From assembly GCA_036320915.1 (NCBI GenBank), contig JAXBDG010000017.1, positions 1,302,001 to 1,366,000 on the forward strand: a DNA stretch of 64,000 bases. The letters run 5' to 3'. Below are positions 34,756 through 47,971 of the stretch, one piece after another (within the stretch, counting starts at the first letter, position 1; the number at the start of each line of letters is the position of its first letter). A program made the position numbers and the translations under genes. The DNA comes from Linnemannia elongata. Taxonomy: Eukaryota; Mortierellomycota; Mortierellomycetes; Mortierellales; Mortierellaceae. Below the pieces are notes generated by a model. It searched no databases, was not told the DNA's origin, and saw only the letters and a program-made list of their open reading frames with translations.

Positions 34756-35363
34756 TTGCCCGACCACCCATAGTTAGAATGTTTGTACGTGAAAAACTTG
34801 ATTGAGAAGGCAAACACTGCTTTTCAAGCGTTATCACTGTCTTGTAGCTCTTGACGAGACGAATAGAACCACGCGATCCGCTTCTCGATCCCTCTTTTCT
34901 TCATCGAGCTACGTCCACTCGCATCGGCACCACCCTGTAATTTGACCCATTTTTCTTGAGATTCCACAAACACTTGTCTTCCACTGCCACTCAGCTGCTA
35001 TTCAAGAAGACGTCCTCTATTCAAACAGCTTGTTCTTTTTGCTTGATTGCGCCTCGTTGTCATTGACACGGAATTTCGTTTTGCATGAATTAGCCAACAT
35101 CATGCCATTCCCGATTTTTTTTCGCTTTTTTGCCACCGGAGTGTTATTCAACGACCTCTTTTCTATCAGACTGCATCTAAACACCTCTCCTAGCGCCCGT
35201 TTCTGTATTTGTCATTCCCAGGTCTTTTAACATGAAAAGTGGATGATGGAGATGGCTAGATGAGTTATATGGAAAAGAAGAAGGTTTTGACAAGAAATTA
35301 AGATTTTCCTGCCACAATTTCACGTACAACTCCCTCACGTTGTACCTATGGGTGGTCGGGCAA
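34756..35363. mobile_element. 608-bp MITE-like element with TIRs and TA flanks
   Basis: A 21-bp perfect inverted repeat (34753-34773 and 35346-35366) contains TTGCCCGACCACCCATAG at each end. A further match, TTGTACGTGAAA, lies slightly further inside both ends. Both ends abut TA (34754-34755, 35364-35365), as expected for Tc1/mariner-type target duplication. The interior has no transposase frame, so the element would be non-autonomous. Element limits assume the TA is the duplicated target. Confidence 0.8.
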
Positions 35364-36262
35364 TAGATTAAATAAGAGTGTTAAACTCTACCCTACCTTA
35401 GCCCCCTGCCTGTATTAGTTACAGTCATGAGCAAAGAAATGGGGTGCTTAGAGTCGACGAAGGATGGCGACATTCTTGAGAGGGCATGGTTGCTTTTTCA
35501 AGCACCTTTTACTATTGTCACCATTTTCGGTCGCTCTTTCGGAACATAATTACCAGTCCGTAACCCTATCTCACCATTGAACGAAGGAAGGAAAACACTA
35601 AAAAAAATCCTCTCACGATACGCATCATCGCCTCGTGCAACGATGGATAGATATAAGGATGTCACGATGTACCTTACAAGGTACATGTACATGGATAACC
35701 GTTCCGTTTCTCTCCCCATCTGTCTGTTCTTCTCTCGTTATGCGCCCCAAGATGCATACCATGCCTACTCCACCATGGGTCAATCTCGCTCTCTCGCTCG
35801 ATCTCGATCGTTCTCTCCCCCCCCCCCCCCAAAGCCAATCAGCCAGTCAGCCCAGATGATCATATGCTCCTTCTTCTTTTTGCCTACAACACAACAAAAC
35901 AACAACAAAAGAAGAGGTCGCAGACGAAGGTTCGCATGAATTTTTGTATCAACAGAGTAAACGAGAGAGAGCCACGCCATTTTATCCATGGTCTCTGATG
36001 CACCCCTGCAGCATGCCTCTCTCGCTATGGTTGCCTTTTGCTAAGACAACAAAAAGAGCTACCAAAAAAATAGGGCTCTTTTGTATTTGTTTGTTGATGG
36101 TGTTTGTGTCTATATGGCAATGGTTGGATGAGGTGACAAAAGAGGAAGGAGGGCGAGAAGGGGAATGGGGGTGAGATGATAGGGGGGGACATGGTGTGAC
36201 TAAGGCATTGGTTGCCTACGATTCATAGTTTTTGTATTGGCCCATGGTTTCTGAATGCTTTG

Positions 36263-36285
36263 CAATTGTTTGAGAGAAACAATTG
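36263..36285. repeat. Perfect 9-bp stem-loop
   Basis: CAATTGTTT, five-base loop GAGAG, AAACAATTG. A CCATGG lies 16 bases to the left. Confidence 0.6.
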
Positions 36286-39200
36286 TTTGTTCATTTGATT
36301 CGCATTGTTTTCGAATGAATGTTGAATGCTCCAACCTCTACTTTTACCTTTTGACAATCCTCTTCCTTTCTCCATACTTCAGCGTCAATGCTTTGTCTGT
36401 GCTTGAACAAAAAAAAAAGAACTCGTCCTTCTGTCCGCCCGCCCCCTATTTCAGGCATCGCTCCTATTCTTTTTTGTTCTTTCCTCTCTCTGTTCCCTAT
36501 GGTTTAAGAAAACTTTCATGCCCGATGATGAAGCCTGATGCGCTTTTAGGCAATCCTTGTTTGGATTCCTCCTCTTCTCGGTCTCTGACTCCCATGGGCC
36601 CATGGGTGAGTTTCAATTTGCATTTGTGTTTGGGAAGAATGGAAGAATGGAAGAATGGGTGAATGGACAAAGGGAAGAAGGGCAAGAGGGCAGGCATGAA
36701 GGAAAGGAAAAAAGGGTAAAATGAACACAAACAAAAACAAATGGAATACTAAGAATGGAAGTGGAGAGCATGCATTCGTAACCATGCAACACACCCATGG
36801 GTCAGACAAAAGAAAAGTTGCGGCATTAACGAGCAGTTTCTAACTTCCAAGATACCACGGAATGGATGAAAAGAAACAGAACAGACATGCAAGCATACAC
36901 ATATACACACGATGCACATGTATGCAGTCTGGCGGGTTGAATCCCATGCAAACCTTGCCACTTCAATCCCTATCCTCTCTTACTTTTAGTTCCGTTCTCT
37001 TCATTTTTTTTTTTTTTTTTTTTTTTGCTCATCATTTTCAAAGAAGTCTCGACAGTTCAGTTTTCGTAATAAGACAAGATAAGCATGAGAACTAATCCGC
37101 ACACGCGACGCCACATCCGTCTGTTTGTTCATTTCTCCCAGTCTGCTGAGAATAGACGTCCCCTTCATCTACTTCCTCTCACCCCCTTTTTGCTCCCCCC
37201 CTCTCTGTCTGCCTTGTCCAGGTCTAGGCGGTTGGACGTGGCCGAGGAGAAGGACGTAGGGAGAGGCGAAAACAGACAAAGTTAACAAATGACAAAAGAG
37301 AAGATGCATGTAGAAAAAAGCGGATAGGGGTTAACGGTAATGGTATGACATGGTAGAGGCAAGGCGTAGCAAGGCAGGTAGGAAGAGGGGAAGAAAGCAA
37401 GGGGGCACTGAAAAAAACTTCCGAGGGAAGGGAACATGAATGTGCCTGGATGCTACGGGATGCGAAGAGATTTGAGAGGTGGACTTTTGGAACTGCCCAA
37501 TTGCCCACTGACGTTTATTTATTTTTTATTTTTTTTTGCTACAGTGTTACGCGAAAAAGGTTATCGCTTTCTCGTAATAGTTTCTTTCCCCTTGAACAAG
37601 TAGCTTTTTACGTTTTGGGTGCTGCAGGATTAGACGATCCTGAGGTTAGAAATGACACTCAAGTTATTCTCTTAATTCTGTGCTGTTACGAAATGCTATG
37701 CTTTGCTTACGCGAGTGCCCTATTTTTTTTTTTTTTTTTTAACGCCCAATTCAATTGCGCTCACTTATTGTAATCTTGCTCTTCACTCCGGATGCACAAA
37801 GCTCGTCATCAAGTTTATCTATTTCGAACAAAACATTTCAAAGTGTGTTTCTTTTACACGTATACTGACATATGTTTGATGCATGCTTAGGCATTGTTTC
37901 TGAGCCATGGGTACTTTATCAAGGGTTTTTTTTCTGTATATCGGCCGCGATCGGAGAGGAAGAGAAGGATCATCGCTTCTCCCCTTCAGATATAGTTGAA
38001 TGTAGCTGCATGGAGGACTTTATAATAAAAGAGCTGCGTTATTCGTCTACGGAGAAATGGTTATTGATAGCACCAGTACGCGATCTGTGTGTGAGAGGGA
38101 GAGAGAGGAACAATCATCGATCGCATATACAGGAAGCAAAGAAGAACGAAGGAGGAGGATGAGAGGAACACACAAAGAGGAGACTAATTGCATTTCCCAG
38201 CCTCGTTGCTGTTTAGTGCGTGAGAGCAAAACAACAACAACTGCTTTTGAGTTGCGACCATACGCACCCGTGGATCTTTCCCGAGCAGAACAATATTTCT
38301 ATCCTCTCTCTCTCTCACCCTTTGCTTTACGTTTTGTCTTTTTTTTTTTCTCTGGGGGGAAGAGGGACGAGGGGTAGGCATTAGTGTAAACACACCTTAA
38401 AAACACGTTTTCCGCTTAGGTCTCTTTCGCTTTTTCTTTTTTTCTATCCTCTGTGACGACAGTGTAAACATACCTCGTCGTATTACTCTCACGCGCTCAA
38501 ATAGGCATCAATAAACGAGAGAAAAAGGGCGTGTTCTCGAACTCTCTTTTCCCTCCCATATCAGTGTGCATCAAAAAGGGAAGAGGGAGAGGCAGGGAGA
38601 GTGAGAGAAGGAGAGAGGGAGAGTGAGAGTGAGAAAAGAGGGGATACATGTCGCTCGTGCACCGATCGATGACGCCGAAATAATCGTCCGAGTCCGTGGT
38701 GTCTTGTTTATTTTCCTTGTATACTTGTAGAAAAAAGGGCACAACTCTAGAACTCTGGTATTTTTTTGTGGCGGGTAGGGTAGAGTAAGGTTGAGTTTCG
38801 TTTTCCTTTGTGTTATTGTGATCGATGAGAGAAGGTGGGCGTTGGGGTAGGTGAAGAGAAACAAACATACGCACTAATTCTAAACAACAACAACCATGGA
38901 CAATAAGACGAGAGAATTGAGGGCCTAGAAGATTATGTCGTTGTTTTGTTTTATGGTTCATGGGTTGGTTATGTGAGCGTGTCGTCCTTTGCTTTTTTTT
39001 ATAGTTGCATGTTTTTGTCATGGTTAACGCTAACTGGAGACACGGAGGGTACAACAAGGTTTATACACTAACGAGCAAGAGTGAGAACAAGGACAGCAAC
39101 GACTAAAAGGCATGGCGTGGCGTGGCGGGCGGCATGGCAAGACACGAGGCGAGACTCGGGCAGGGAGTGACGAAGAGAAGAAGAGAGAGAGACAGATAGA

Positions 39201-42200
39201 GAGAGAATGAGAGATATCGGAGCAGGCCACAGACGCAGAAAACAAACAAGCCAATGGACAGAGAAGGGAGACAATAGCCGGCTGTTTGTGACACCATCGC
39301 GCAACAACGAGAAAGAAAGAGAGAGAAAGACCTAGAAAACAAACACAAAAAGGAACGAGAGGAGAGAAGTAAGGGACACATCTACACTTTGTCGAATCGA
39401 ATCTCCTTCCTTCTCTATCTCAGTAATCGCGTCTACTCCATTTACTCTTTGTCCCCTTCGACTAAACCATTGAATTGCATTTACTTTATCCAACGACTAG
39501 ATTCAAACAGGGGTACGTGTGTATTTTTTTTTCCTCAAGATACAAAGACAGAGATGAGCGAGAACACAACAAGGGCACAAGCAAACGGCGTAGAGGGACA
39601 GAGGGACAAAGGGAGTGAGTGTTGAAAAACGTGCTATCGTTGTCCGTGTCCAACACGCACACCTCATCATCAACAATCGCTTCTTTCTCACAAAAAATGC
39701 GAAGGCGGAGTCAAAGAAGACAAAAAAATCAATTCTCCGCTCCTCTCTCTTTCTCTCGTTTTCTCTCTCATCTCGTTCTCCTGTCCTCCCTTCTCTCGTC
39801 CATTCAACGGAAGACAGAAGATGTCGCTATGAACAATCCAAACACACGCTCAAGGGAGACAGCGTTAATGCGGGATTTCGAGAGCCTCTCTTTCTCTCTT
39901 ATGCAAAAAAGAACCTTCAACGCCGTGAATAGGACAACAGAAACAGAAAGGTACTCTTTACACAAGGCTAATTGCTAATTAGTGATTTTTTCGCGTCCAG
40001 CTCAGCTTGTACCCACGATCGATGACGACGAAACATATGGCTCCCATTCACACACCCTCCCTCACCTCATCCATTCCTCATGCCCTACATGGGTTATTTC
40101 CGGGGGTTCCTCCTAATTCTTTTGGAGTCCAAGGCGCTTGTTCTGCAGCTTGACTTACCAACTGGAGAATGGATTATCCTTTTTTTTCCTTCATCCTATC
40201 TCATTCACATTCGCATTCAAATTCTCATGCCACATGCGCATTAAAGCTCTTCGTGAGCTACTTTGCCTGTACCGGAGAGTTTTTTTTTCTTCATTTCTTG
40301 GTTATTTATGTGCATTGTACGTGTGAATTATTCCTGGCATTTTCCTATGTGTTCTTGCTGCACATTTCATCTTGCATCCACAATGCTCATATTCTCACTT
40401 TCATTCTACCCCTTTCCCCCTATCATCTTCATACATACAAAAATAACAAAAAAATCCGGGTCCTCATCTCTCAGTAGATAAGCCATGCAACCCCTCTCTT
40501 TCATATCGCCATCATCTTGTTACTTCAACCACGGACGAAAATAACTGAGAATAGATAACTATCTGAAAAGCGCATGTACGTCCGAAATCCAATTGAACCA
40601 TGGGAAATCATATTTTTTTTTGCAAGGGTAACCAAACCTACCGTGCTGTACTGTACATGCATCTATGCCTATTTTTTGGTCAATTGCTCAAAAAGGGGAG
40701 AGGTGTGGGATAGGAGCGACGGAGGGGTATATGCGCTTGATGGTGAGGCCGTGGGCAAGTATGGAGGGTTGGGTACATGGATGGAGCGAGAGTTGCATAT
40801 CGATGATTTTGTCCTCGAGCTATATTCATATTTTTTTTTTGCTCTTTGTCAATGTCTAAAATAACTCAACTTGTAGGATAGACGTGAGGGTGATCAGGGG
40901 CATGCGAGCGAGTGAATGGGCAGAGTAATAAAATAAACTGAGATGAGAGAGGTTTGGGAGAGAGAGAGCACCAAATCGACGCACAGGGAGAGAGTGGGAA
41001 AGTGAAGTGAAGGTAGACGTTTGAAAGGAAAGGAGGACGTTGGTCCGGGTTCTCTCCTTCCTTAGTATGTGTATGTGGGATAGATATCCATCTGCGGCAC
41101 ACACAAACAAACAAGGCAAGGGCGACAAAGACTGAGGGAGAGAGAGAGATGCAATCAACCAGCCCAGTCCCGGTCATCCCAGCCCAGCCCCCATCCCATC
41201 TCTCCTCTCTCCTCATCCAATTACTATTCTGTTGCTTGTTATTATTGGCTTTGGTGTTCCCAACGGTCCTACCCCACCCTCCACCCATTCTTCGCCGTCT
41301 ATTTAGCGCACAAACATCAAACAAATATAAAAAAAATCCCTCCACCGATCCTACCGACCGTTTGTACTTCTTCCTTTTCTCGAAATTACTCGTTCGTTGA
41401 GAGTGAGTACAAATGGAAGGTGTGTTTTGTGTGTGCGTGTGTTTTGTTTGTTGTGTGGGTGATAGCCTGAAAGCATGCATGCATTCATGCATTTTTTTTC
41501 CATTGTTTTCATCCCCTTTTTTCGCTCTTGTGTTCTTCCCTGATGAAAGTACTGTACCTAGCACCATTCAGACAAGCATTTGATTGAATGGAGAAACAAG
41601 CAAACGACTGAATGAACAGTCTGGTACATACATTCGATTTTGTAGGATAGGGCGGATATGAAAGATGAGAAACAAACTGACCATGGTCCATGGCCAAGCA
41701 TCCGATGCTCGAACTCGATTGAATGAAATGCGCTCTTTTTCTTCCAAAAAATAAAAATGAAAAATGCTCATTCCATAGGCATCGAAAGATATGCGTATTT
41801 GTTTATTTTTATTATTGTGTAGGACCCATTGGCCATCAATCATTCGAGGATGGGTCACTTATCATTGAAAACCTTGGGCCATGGTCCCTACTATGCAATG
41901 GCTAGTATACCATTGGCAGGCGAATGAATTAAGACCCAAGCCAACGGTCATGCTTACCCTAATGGCGAATCAATATTTTCATGAGTAGAGCGAATGAGTT
42001 GAACGAAAAAACGCAATCATTTCTTCGTGCTCAGCACCATGGGCCAAAAAACCCGAAAATAAATCGATCTCGATCAGAGGATTTGTTTATATGTCGATTA
42101 CCTTTCTTTCTTGTGCCCATGGCCTGCTTGCTTGGCCTAGAGAATATTTTCAGCCTTGTCTCTCGTCAGCAGACGATCGCCTGCCTGCGAAGGATGCGTG

Positions 42201-45200
42201 TATCTATGAGTTCATTCATTTCTATCGTCTGTCGGTATGACTGTCTGCTGTTACATTTTCCTGTGCTGCTTGTCATGGCATCACGAACCTTAGCAAAAAA
42301 CAAAGCCTTATTTTTTGGGTGTTTTAGTCATGACCCTGAATTGATGATTGCAAGGGAATCATCCCCTTGAACACAAGGGACACAAGGGCAAGGGCTGGAA
42401 GTCAGGCACTCCTTTCTCTGTTCCTCTTCTTCTTACAGCCCTGCTTACCCTGACATCCCGATCATCCTGACATCCATATAGCCTTTCATACTTGTTCCAT
42501 GTAGCATTTTAAAGACAGGTCGAGCACAAAATAGAGTAACAAAAAACAAGATGACAAGATCTGGTTTGTTGGTCTCTTATTCAGGCGATGGATACGACAA
42601 CAAATACGCATTGAATAAGTAAGCAGACAGGAAACACGACAGCGACTACGAAAACAAACACAAATGCTACTGGGCAGCACAATAGATCCAAAGTAGGCAG
42701 ATTGAGTACTGAGAGAATAGACATAAAAAGGAGATGTTGAAAAAGAGCGAACAGCACAGAGAACCAGAATCATAACATAGAAGCAATGCCGAATAGAGAG
42801 ACTCTGTGGAGACAGACCTGAATGCCTCGCCTCGCCTCTCCTTCTCTCCCCATCTTCGTACAGTGCTTTGTTCTTTCCATGCCTATTATTATGTCTGTTG
42901 TTCTTCTTCTCTCCTTGGAAATAGGATTGGTCCGGGGCTGGACGCACCTTTCAATTATCCATATTGTCCATGCCTGGCTCTCCATGTCTGTCTCCTGGAT
43001 AACCAATATCTCGGTCCACGCATGGATGCAAGTGCGCGAATAAAAAAAAGGGATATGGCTACAGGATCAACCAACGAACGGATCCCTTCTTCTTATCCCT
43101 TGCTGTCTGTTCCCTTATTTTTTTCTTTATGCTCCTACATCTTTTTTTTAATTCTTCAATAGCGAATGGGGTCATTGTGGATGTCCGTGTCCCTGTGTTG
43201 CATGCACATACGCATCGCAACTGGTCTTATTCGGTTATTGTCGTTTTTTATTGCAAAGGGCTTCCTCCAATTCCTTGTCCTGCTTTGTCTGTCAGTAAGA
43301 GAGAGATGGAGTGAGAACCGAACCCCGTCTAGATGCAATTGCATGCTATATCCTTTTGATAATGGCATTTTTGTATTCGCTCTCACAGCATCTCTTGGAA
43401 AAATGGGGTCCCATCTCCCATCTCGTCCGCTTATACTGCTTGTTACTGTTGTTGGATGGTCGTAGTAACCAAACAGAATGATCGCATTCCAACGTCCCTT
43501 TTTTTTTTCTTGTCCGTTCTGTTCTGTTCTTTTTCGCTTTGTTCTTTTTTGTGTTCCCATCTTGTTCACTTTTCGCTCTTTTCTCTCACCTTTCATTCCC
43601 TCCGTTCGGACCCTTTCCTTTTTCTTCAATCCTTCCATCCACGTACTCATATACTCTTACACAATTTGCACGAGATCTCCAAGACACCAAAAGCACGTTT
43701 CCTTTTTTCGCCACCACTCCGTCCCATCCTATCCTATCCTGCCCTTTCCTTTCTTCTCCCATCCCATCCCATCCCAGACCTCCCCCCCCCCCCCCCCCCC
43801 CCCAATTCCCCATCCCACACAAAGCCTGCAAGGTAAGAAACCGTGCCGTACTGTTCCCAGAAGACCAAAAGGAAAAGGGCGACAAAAAAGACTGGAAACC
43901 TTATCACATCTTTTTGAAAAAAAAAGGCATAGCGGGAAATCTCCTTTTGATGTTACGCCACTCCACCAGAGCGTATTCCCAGTTCCTATGGACGTGTACA
44001 CCAAAAAAAAGGAAGTGAAGCCGAGAGATGAGAAACCAGGAATAGGAGCGTGAGAGTAAAACTAGGAAGCGAAAGGGAGAGAGACATCGGCCACGCCAGT
44101 GGTCATGGAGAGACACGGGGCGAGAACTAACAAAGACACGCTGTCGTTGAACATTGACGTCGATGTTGGCGCAAGGAGTGAGATCGATTCATTGTTGTTT
44201 CTTACATAATGACGATGATGATACGGTCGTGAAGGTGTTCTACTCATGCCATGAAGAGAAACAGAGACGCGATAATGACATTAACGATAGCGACGACGTC
44301 GATCCTGGAATATAATGACGACCACAACGGTTTGAGTCAATTGCAGGAAAGAAAAAAAAAAAAAAAGGGCGCTAAGGAGGAGATTGTCAGAACCGACGGT
44401 TGGATGAGCGTTGGATCGAGCTGGAACAAAGGTGCCAGCAGGGCGATCGTGAGATTGATTTTCTGGCGCGTTTGGCGAATGAATAGACAGATTCAGTGAG
44501 CTAAGTCTAGACGTAAAGGACGCCGCGTTATCTTGTGTTCTGTCCGGTCGATGAGTAAATGTGTGTACACTTTTGCGTTGCCGTATTGGAGGAGAGTTGA
44601 GGCGTGGCTGTTTTCTTTCTCTCTCTCTCTCTCGCGTCATTCTACGACCAAAAAGCAAAAAAGAAGCGAAACTCAAACCACGAAGTTGGTCAACCTTGTT
44701 CACCATTGTATCACAGACAGCGCACCCAAAAGGGAGATTATCAAAACGAGAGAGAAGGGGGGGGGAGCACGTTTTTTTGTTCTCTTTTGCTCGTGTGCGT
44801 GCGACCTCTCTCTCTCTTTGTTCTTTCCTTTTTACTTTCCTGCTTCCTGCCCGGTATACCTTTTTTCTCTGCCTGATACTACTGTGGATCCAATTCCCAT
44901 TCCCCGCCCTGCCCCGCCCAGCCTTAGACTCCTTTTCTCTCTTCTATTCTCACCCCACTCGAAAAAAAAAAAAACGCCATTGGATTTTTTGTTTTGTTTT
45001 TCAGACTCCACAAAGACAAAAAAGTGAGTAAGAGCAAAAGACAGACGAGTGAAGGAGAGGAGACACACCAGGGCAAAAAGAAGAAGAAAAAAAAAAAAAA
45101 AAAAGCGCTTATTGTTTGGTTTTCTTCCTTGCGCGTGGAAAAAGTACGAAGGAAAAAATGAGGAAGAAAACTCAAAAGTGAAGAAGAGTGAGAGAGTAGA

Positions 45201-45793
45201 AATTGCAATCTAGGCTGGCCACTCACTGTCGTTGATACCACAGTGCACCCTCGTTTTCTTTTTCTTTCTCATTTTCCTTAGTACTCTCGTCTGTTCATTG
45301 TTCTTTCCCAAGTTCTTATTTTCCGTGCGTTCACAATTTTGCTCTCGATAGGAAAGAGGACACGAAACCAATTTAAAGCAGAAACGCGGCAATCTCAACG
45401 GTCCCTTCATCCTATCGAAACAAGAAACGTGAGAGTGTATCAAGGTCATCCATCCCTATCGTCCACAAAAAGAAATAGAGCAGGAGGACCCGCAATATCT
45501 ATTTCGCATACAGGTACGATATGAACCATGTAAAATGATATATATGAGTGTGATAGAACTGAAAAGTAGACTAAAAAAACTGAATATTGCTCATCTTGGT
45601 TGGAGTGTATCAATGCCCTGCTCATTGGCAGACAGGCGAGAGCACTCTCTCATTCTCATATTTGGCTTACTCTTTTTCTTTGTTTACATGAGTGTGTGCA
45701 ATCGACGTGGGGGAGGAGGGAATGGAGTAAGTAAGAGTGCGTACCTTGTACTTGTATATTTTGTGTTTATGGCAGAGCTCGAGTGCTCTCTCT

Positions 45794-45796
<3 letters not shown>

Positions 45797-45836
<40 letters not shown>
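45797..45836. repeat. 40-base T homopolymer
   Basis: The longest homopolymer in the window, preceded by a CT run. Its length in the genome may differ from the assembly. Confidence 0.9.
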
Positions 45837-45837
<1 letters not shown>

Positions 45838-46256
45838 TCCGCCCCGCCTGCCCGCCGTCTATTTTGTTCCCTCGGACAGCAGCAGGCATCATTCATGGCA
45901 AAATGGGCAATGGCACAAGCAGGGAAGGGAAGGGAAAAGGAGAGGCGGGAGTAAAAAAATAACATACGACTGAATACTCAATATGTGAATTGGTTTTGTT
46001 GTTTGTTTATTTGTGTTTTTTGCTGCAGTAATGAGCTGTAGAGTGCATGAGAAGCGAGAGAGAAGGAGTGTAGAAAGAGAGAAAGACTGAAAGAGAGAGA
46101 GGGAGTGAGGTGAGAGTCATGGTCGCACAAGCCAACGAACAAACAGAGAGGAGGACAAGAGACAGACAGACAGTCAGACAGACAGGCAAACTGGCAGAGG
46201 GACAAAAAAAAGAGGTGTTTTGTTTGTGTGTGTTGTGTGTCAACAAGAGTGGAAAA

Positions 46257-46293
<37 letters not shown>

Positions 46294-46680
46294 TCCAAGC
46301 AGCAACAAAAGAGAGCGAAAGTACGAGAGCATTCTTTCCTGTTACTCTATCGACTATCAGCTTTGACACCATGCCGTGCCATGTCTATGTCCACCATCCA
46401 TGCCAATGCCATTCAAGCGAAGAGAATAGAGTTGGAAAAAGGGGAATTTTTCTTTCTTTGTTGTATCGATGTGTGTCGATGTGAGCCATGGCTGTTTCTT
46501 TCTCAGTCGTATCTTTATTCTATTCCCCTCTCATTTCAATTGAATTGGAGACAAGAGCAAAGAGAGAAAGAGAGAAAAGAGTGCCCCTGTTCTTGTGAAT
46601 GTACTGTGTGTACACAATCCCCCTTTGGCCATTGCAAATTGCCATGACATAAAATACCCCTGTAGTATTGCCATGGGATT

Positions 46681-47971
46681 CAACTGGTGACAATCATCCC
46701 CCCTCCTTCAGAGTACTTAAACCCCTCTCCTTTTCCTTTTATTCCCCCACTTTTTCTGTTTTTTCTTCTCTCCTTCTTCTCTTTAAACGCATCCTTTCTT
46801 TCTTTCTTTCTTTGTATACCCATCTCTCATTCTTCATTTTGCACACTCTCGCTCATATTATCTCTACCATACCCATCAATACCCCTGCACCACTCTTCGC
46901 TCTCTCCACCGTCTTCAACAAAGCATTCATCCATTCATTCATATCCCTTGCAAACAGTTGATCTCTTTGCCTCTCCTTTTCCCCTGACTGACTACCTTTT
47001 GACCACCCTTTACTATTCTTCTCTTCACCTCCTTCATTACCACACAAATACACATACACAGCCCTTCTCCCTCGTACATTACTGCGATTGACACCTTCTC
47101 TTTTCCTTATTTTTATCCTTCCAATCCTCCTCGTCAGCCAGCAAGACCACCAACCACCAACCAAACCAACCAGCCAATCCAGCCAACAGCATCATCACGC
47201 ATTCCTTCCCCCTTTGTCTTTCCCCTGACCCTCCGTGCACACGTTCCCTGAAAACCAGCCTGCCATCAAGCACTTCCCTTTCGATTTATTTTAGTCCGCA
47301 TCCTTTGTCTTTGCACAACCACCTCTTTCTCTTCACTTCCTTCCAATTCCTCTTGCTGAGTTCCCTCCTCGACCACCGACCGACCTACCGACCAACCAGA
47401 CTGACTAGTTTTCCAAGTCCTCAAGCCAGATCGTCATCGAGCAGCATCCAAGACACGGTCTAAACTAAAGCCAATTTGCCTGCCACGCTAGTCTCCCTAC
47501 AGCCAGCCCACCAGCCTCGTCCCTCTCCCTCCTTTACCCAAGCGCCCAGCCAGCCAGCTCAGCTCAGCTCACAGATCAGCCAATAACCCCCCTCCTTCTC
47601 CTTGTCCAACGTCGGCTTCAACGCTCCGTTCCTCCGCTCAGCCCATCCTTTCTACACTCATCATTATCATCATCCTCCGGTCCACATCCTATCCTATTCC
47701 CATCCTATCCTGCCTCTTCAACTTGGAGACCTTTTATTCCACAAGCACAGCTATATAGCCTACCATCCTCGCCCCACCCAGCTTTCAAGCAAAAATCGTC
47801 ATTCTATCACTTTCCACTCCTGCTTTTCATCTATTCTACTGTTCAAACGTCAAACCACCACCACCACCACCACAACAACAACCCCATCCTTCACAATTTC
47901 TTTAAATTTGCAGACCTGTTTCATCCTGCCTTTCTATTTTCCCACTTTCAACAAACAACATATCACTCAAC
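46681..47971 (+). promoter_or_regulatory. Pyrimidine-rich leader or promoter of the 47972 gene
   Basis: About 1.3 kb in which the plus strand is dominated by C and T with very few G, containing CATCCTATCC, CCATTCATT and CAGCCAGC-type short repeats, up to the ATG at 47972. Such strand asymmetry suits a long transcribed leader. A leader intron is possible but not defined. Confidence 0.5.

Larger units (their letters stand above)
35367..46680. other. Gene desert, about 11 kb
   Basis: I find no protein family signal on either strand. Open frames are short, hydrophobic or Ser/Lys-rich translations of low-complexity DNA. Contents: C run 35819-35830, T run near 37006-37026, GA-rich 38575-38640 and 39170-39340, C run 43782-43803, T runs 45797-45836 and 46263-46291, ATGGAAGA repeats 36636-36665, and many CCATGG palindromes. 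No tRNA box pair was found. Confidence 0.6.

Noticed and set aside
36900..36965. tRNA-like B box (GGGTTGAATCCC)
   Set aside because: Deviates from GGTTCGANTCC, and there is no A box or acceptor stem at the right distance.
43156..43650. 164-codon minus-strand frame in the desert
   Set aside because: Lys/Arg-rich start from low complexity and no family features; similar frames occur in every phase here.
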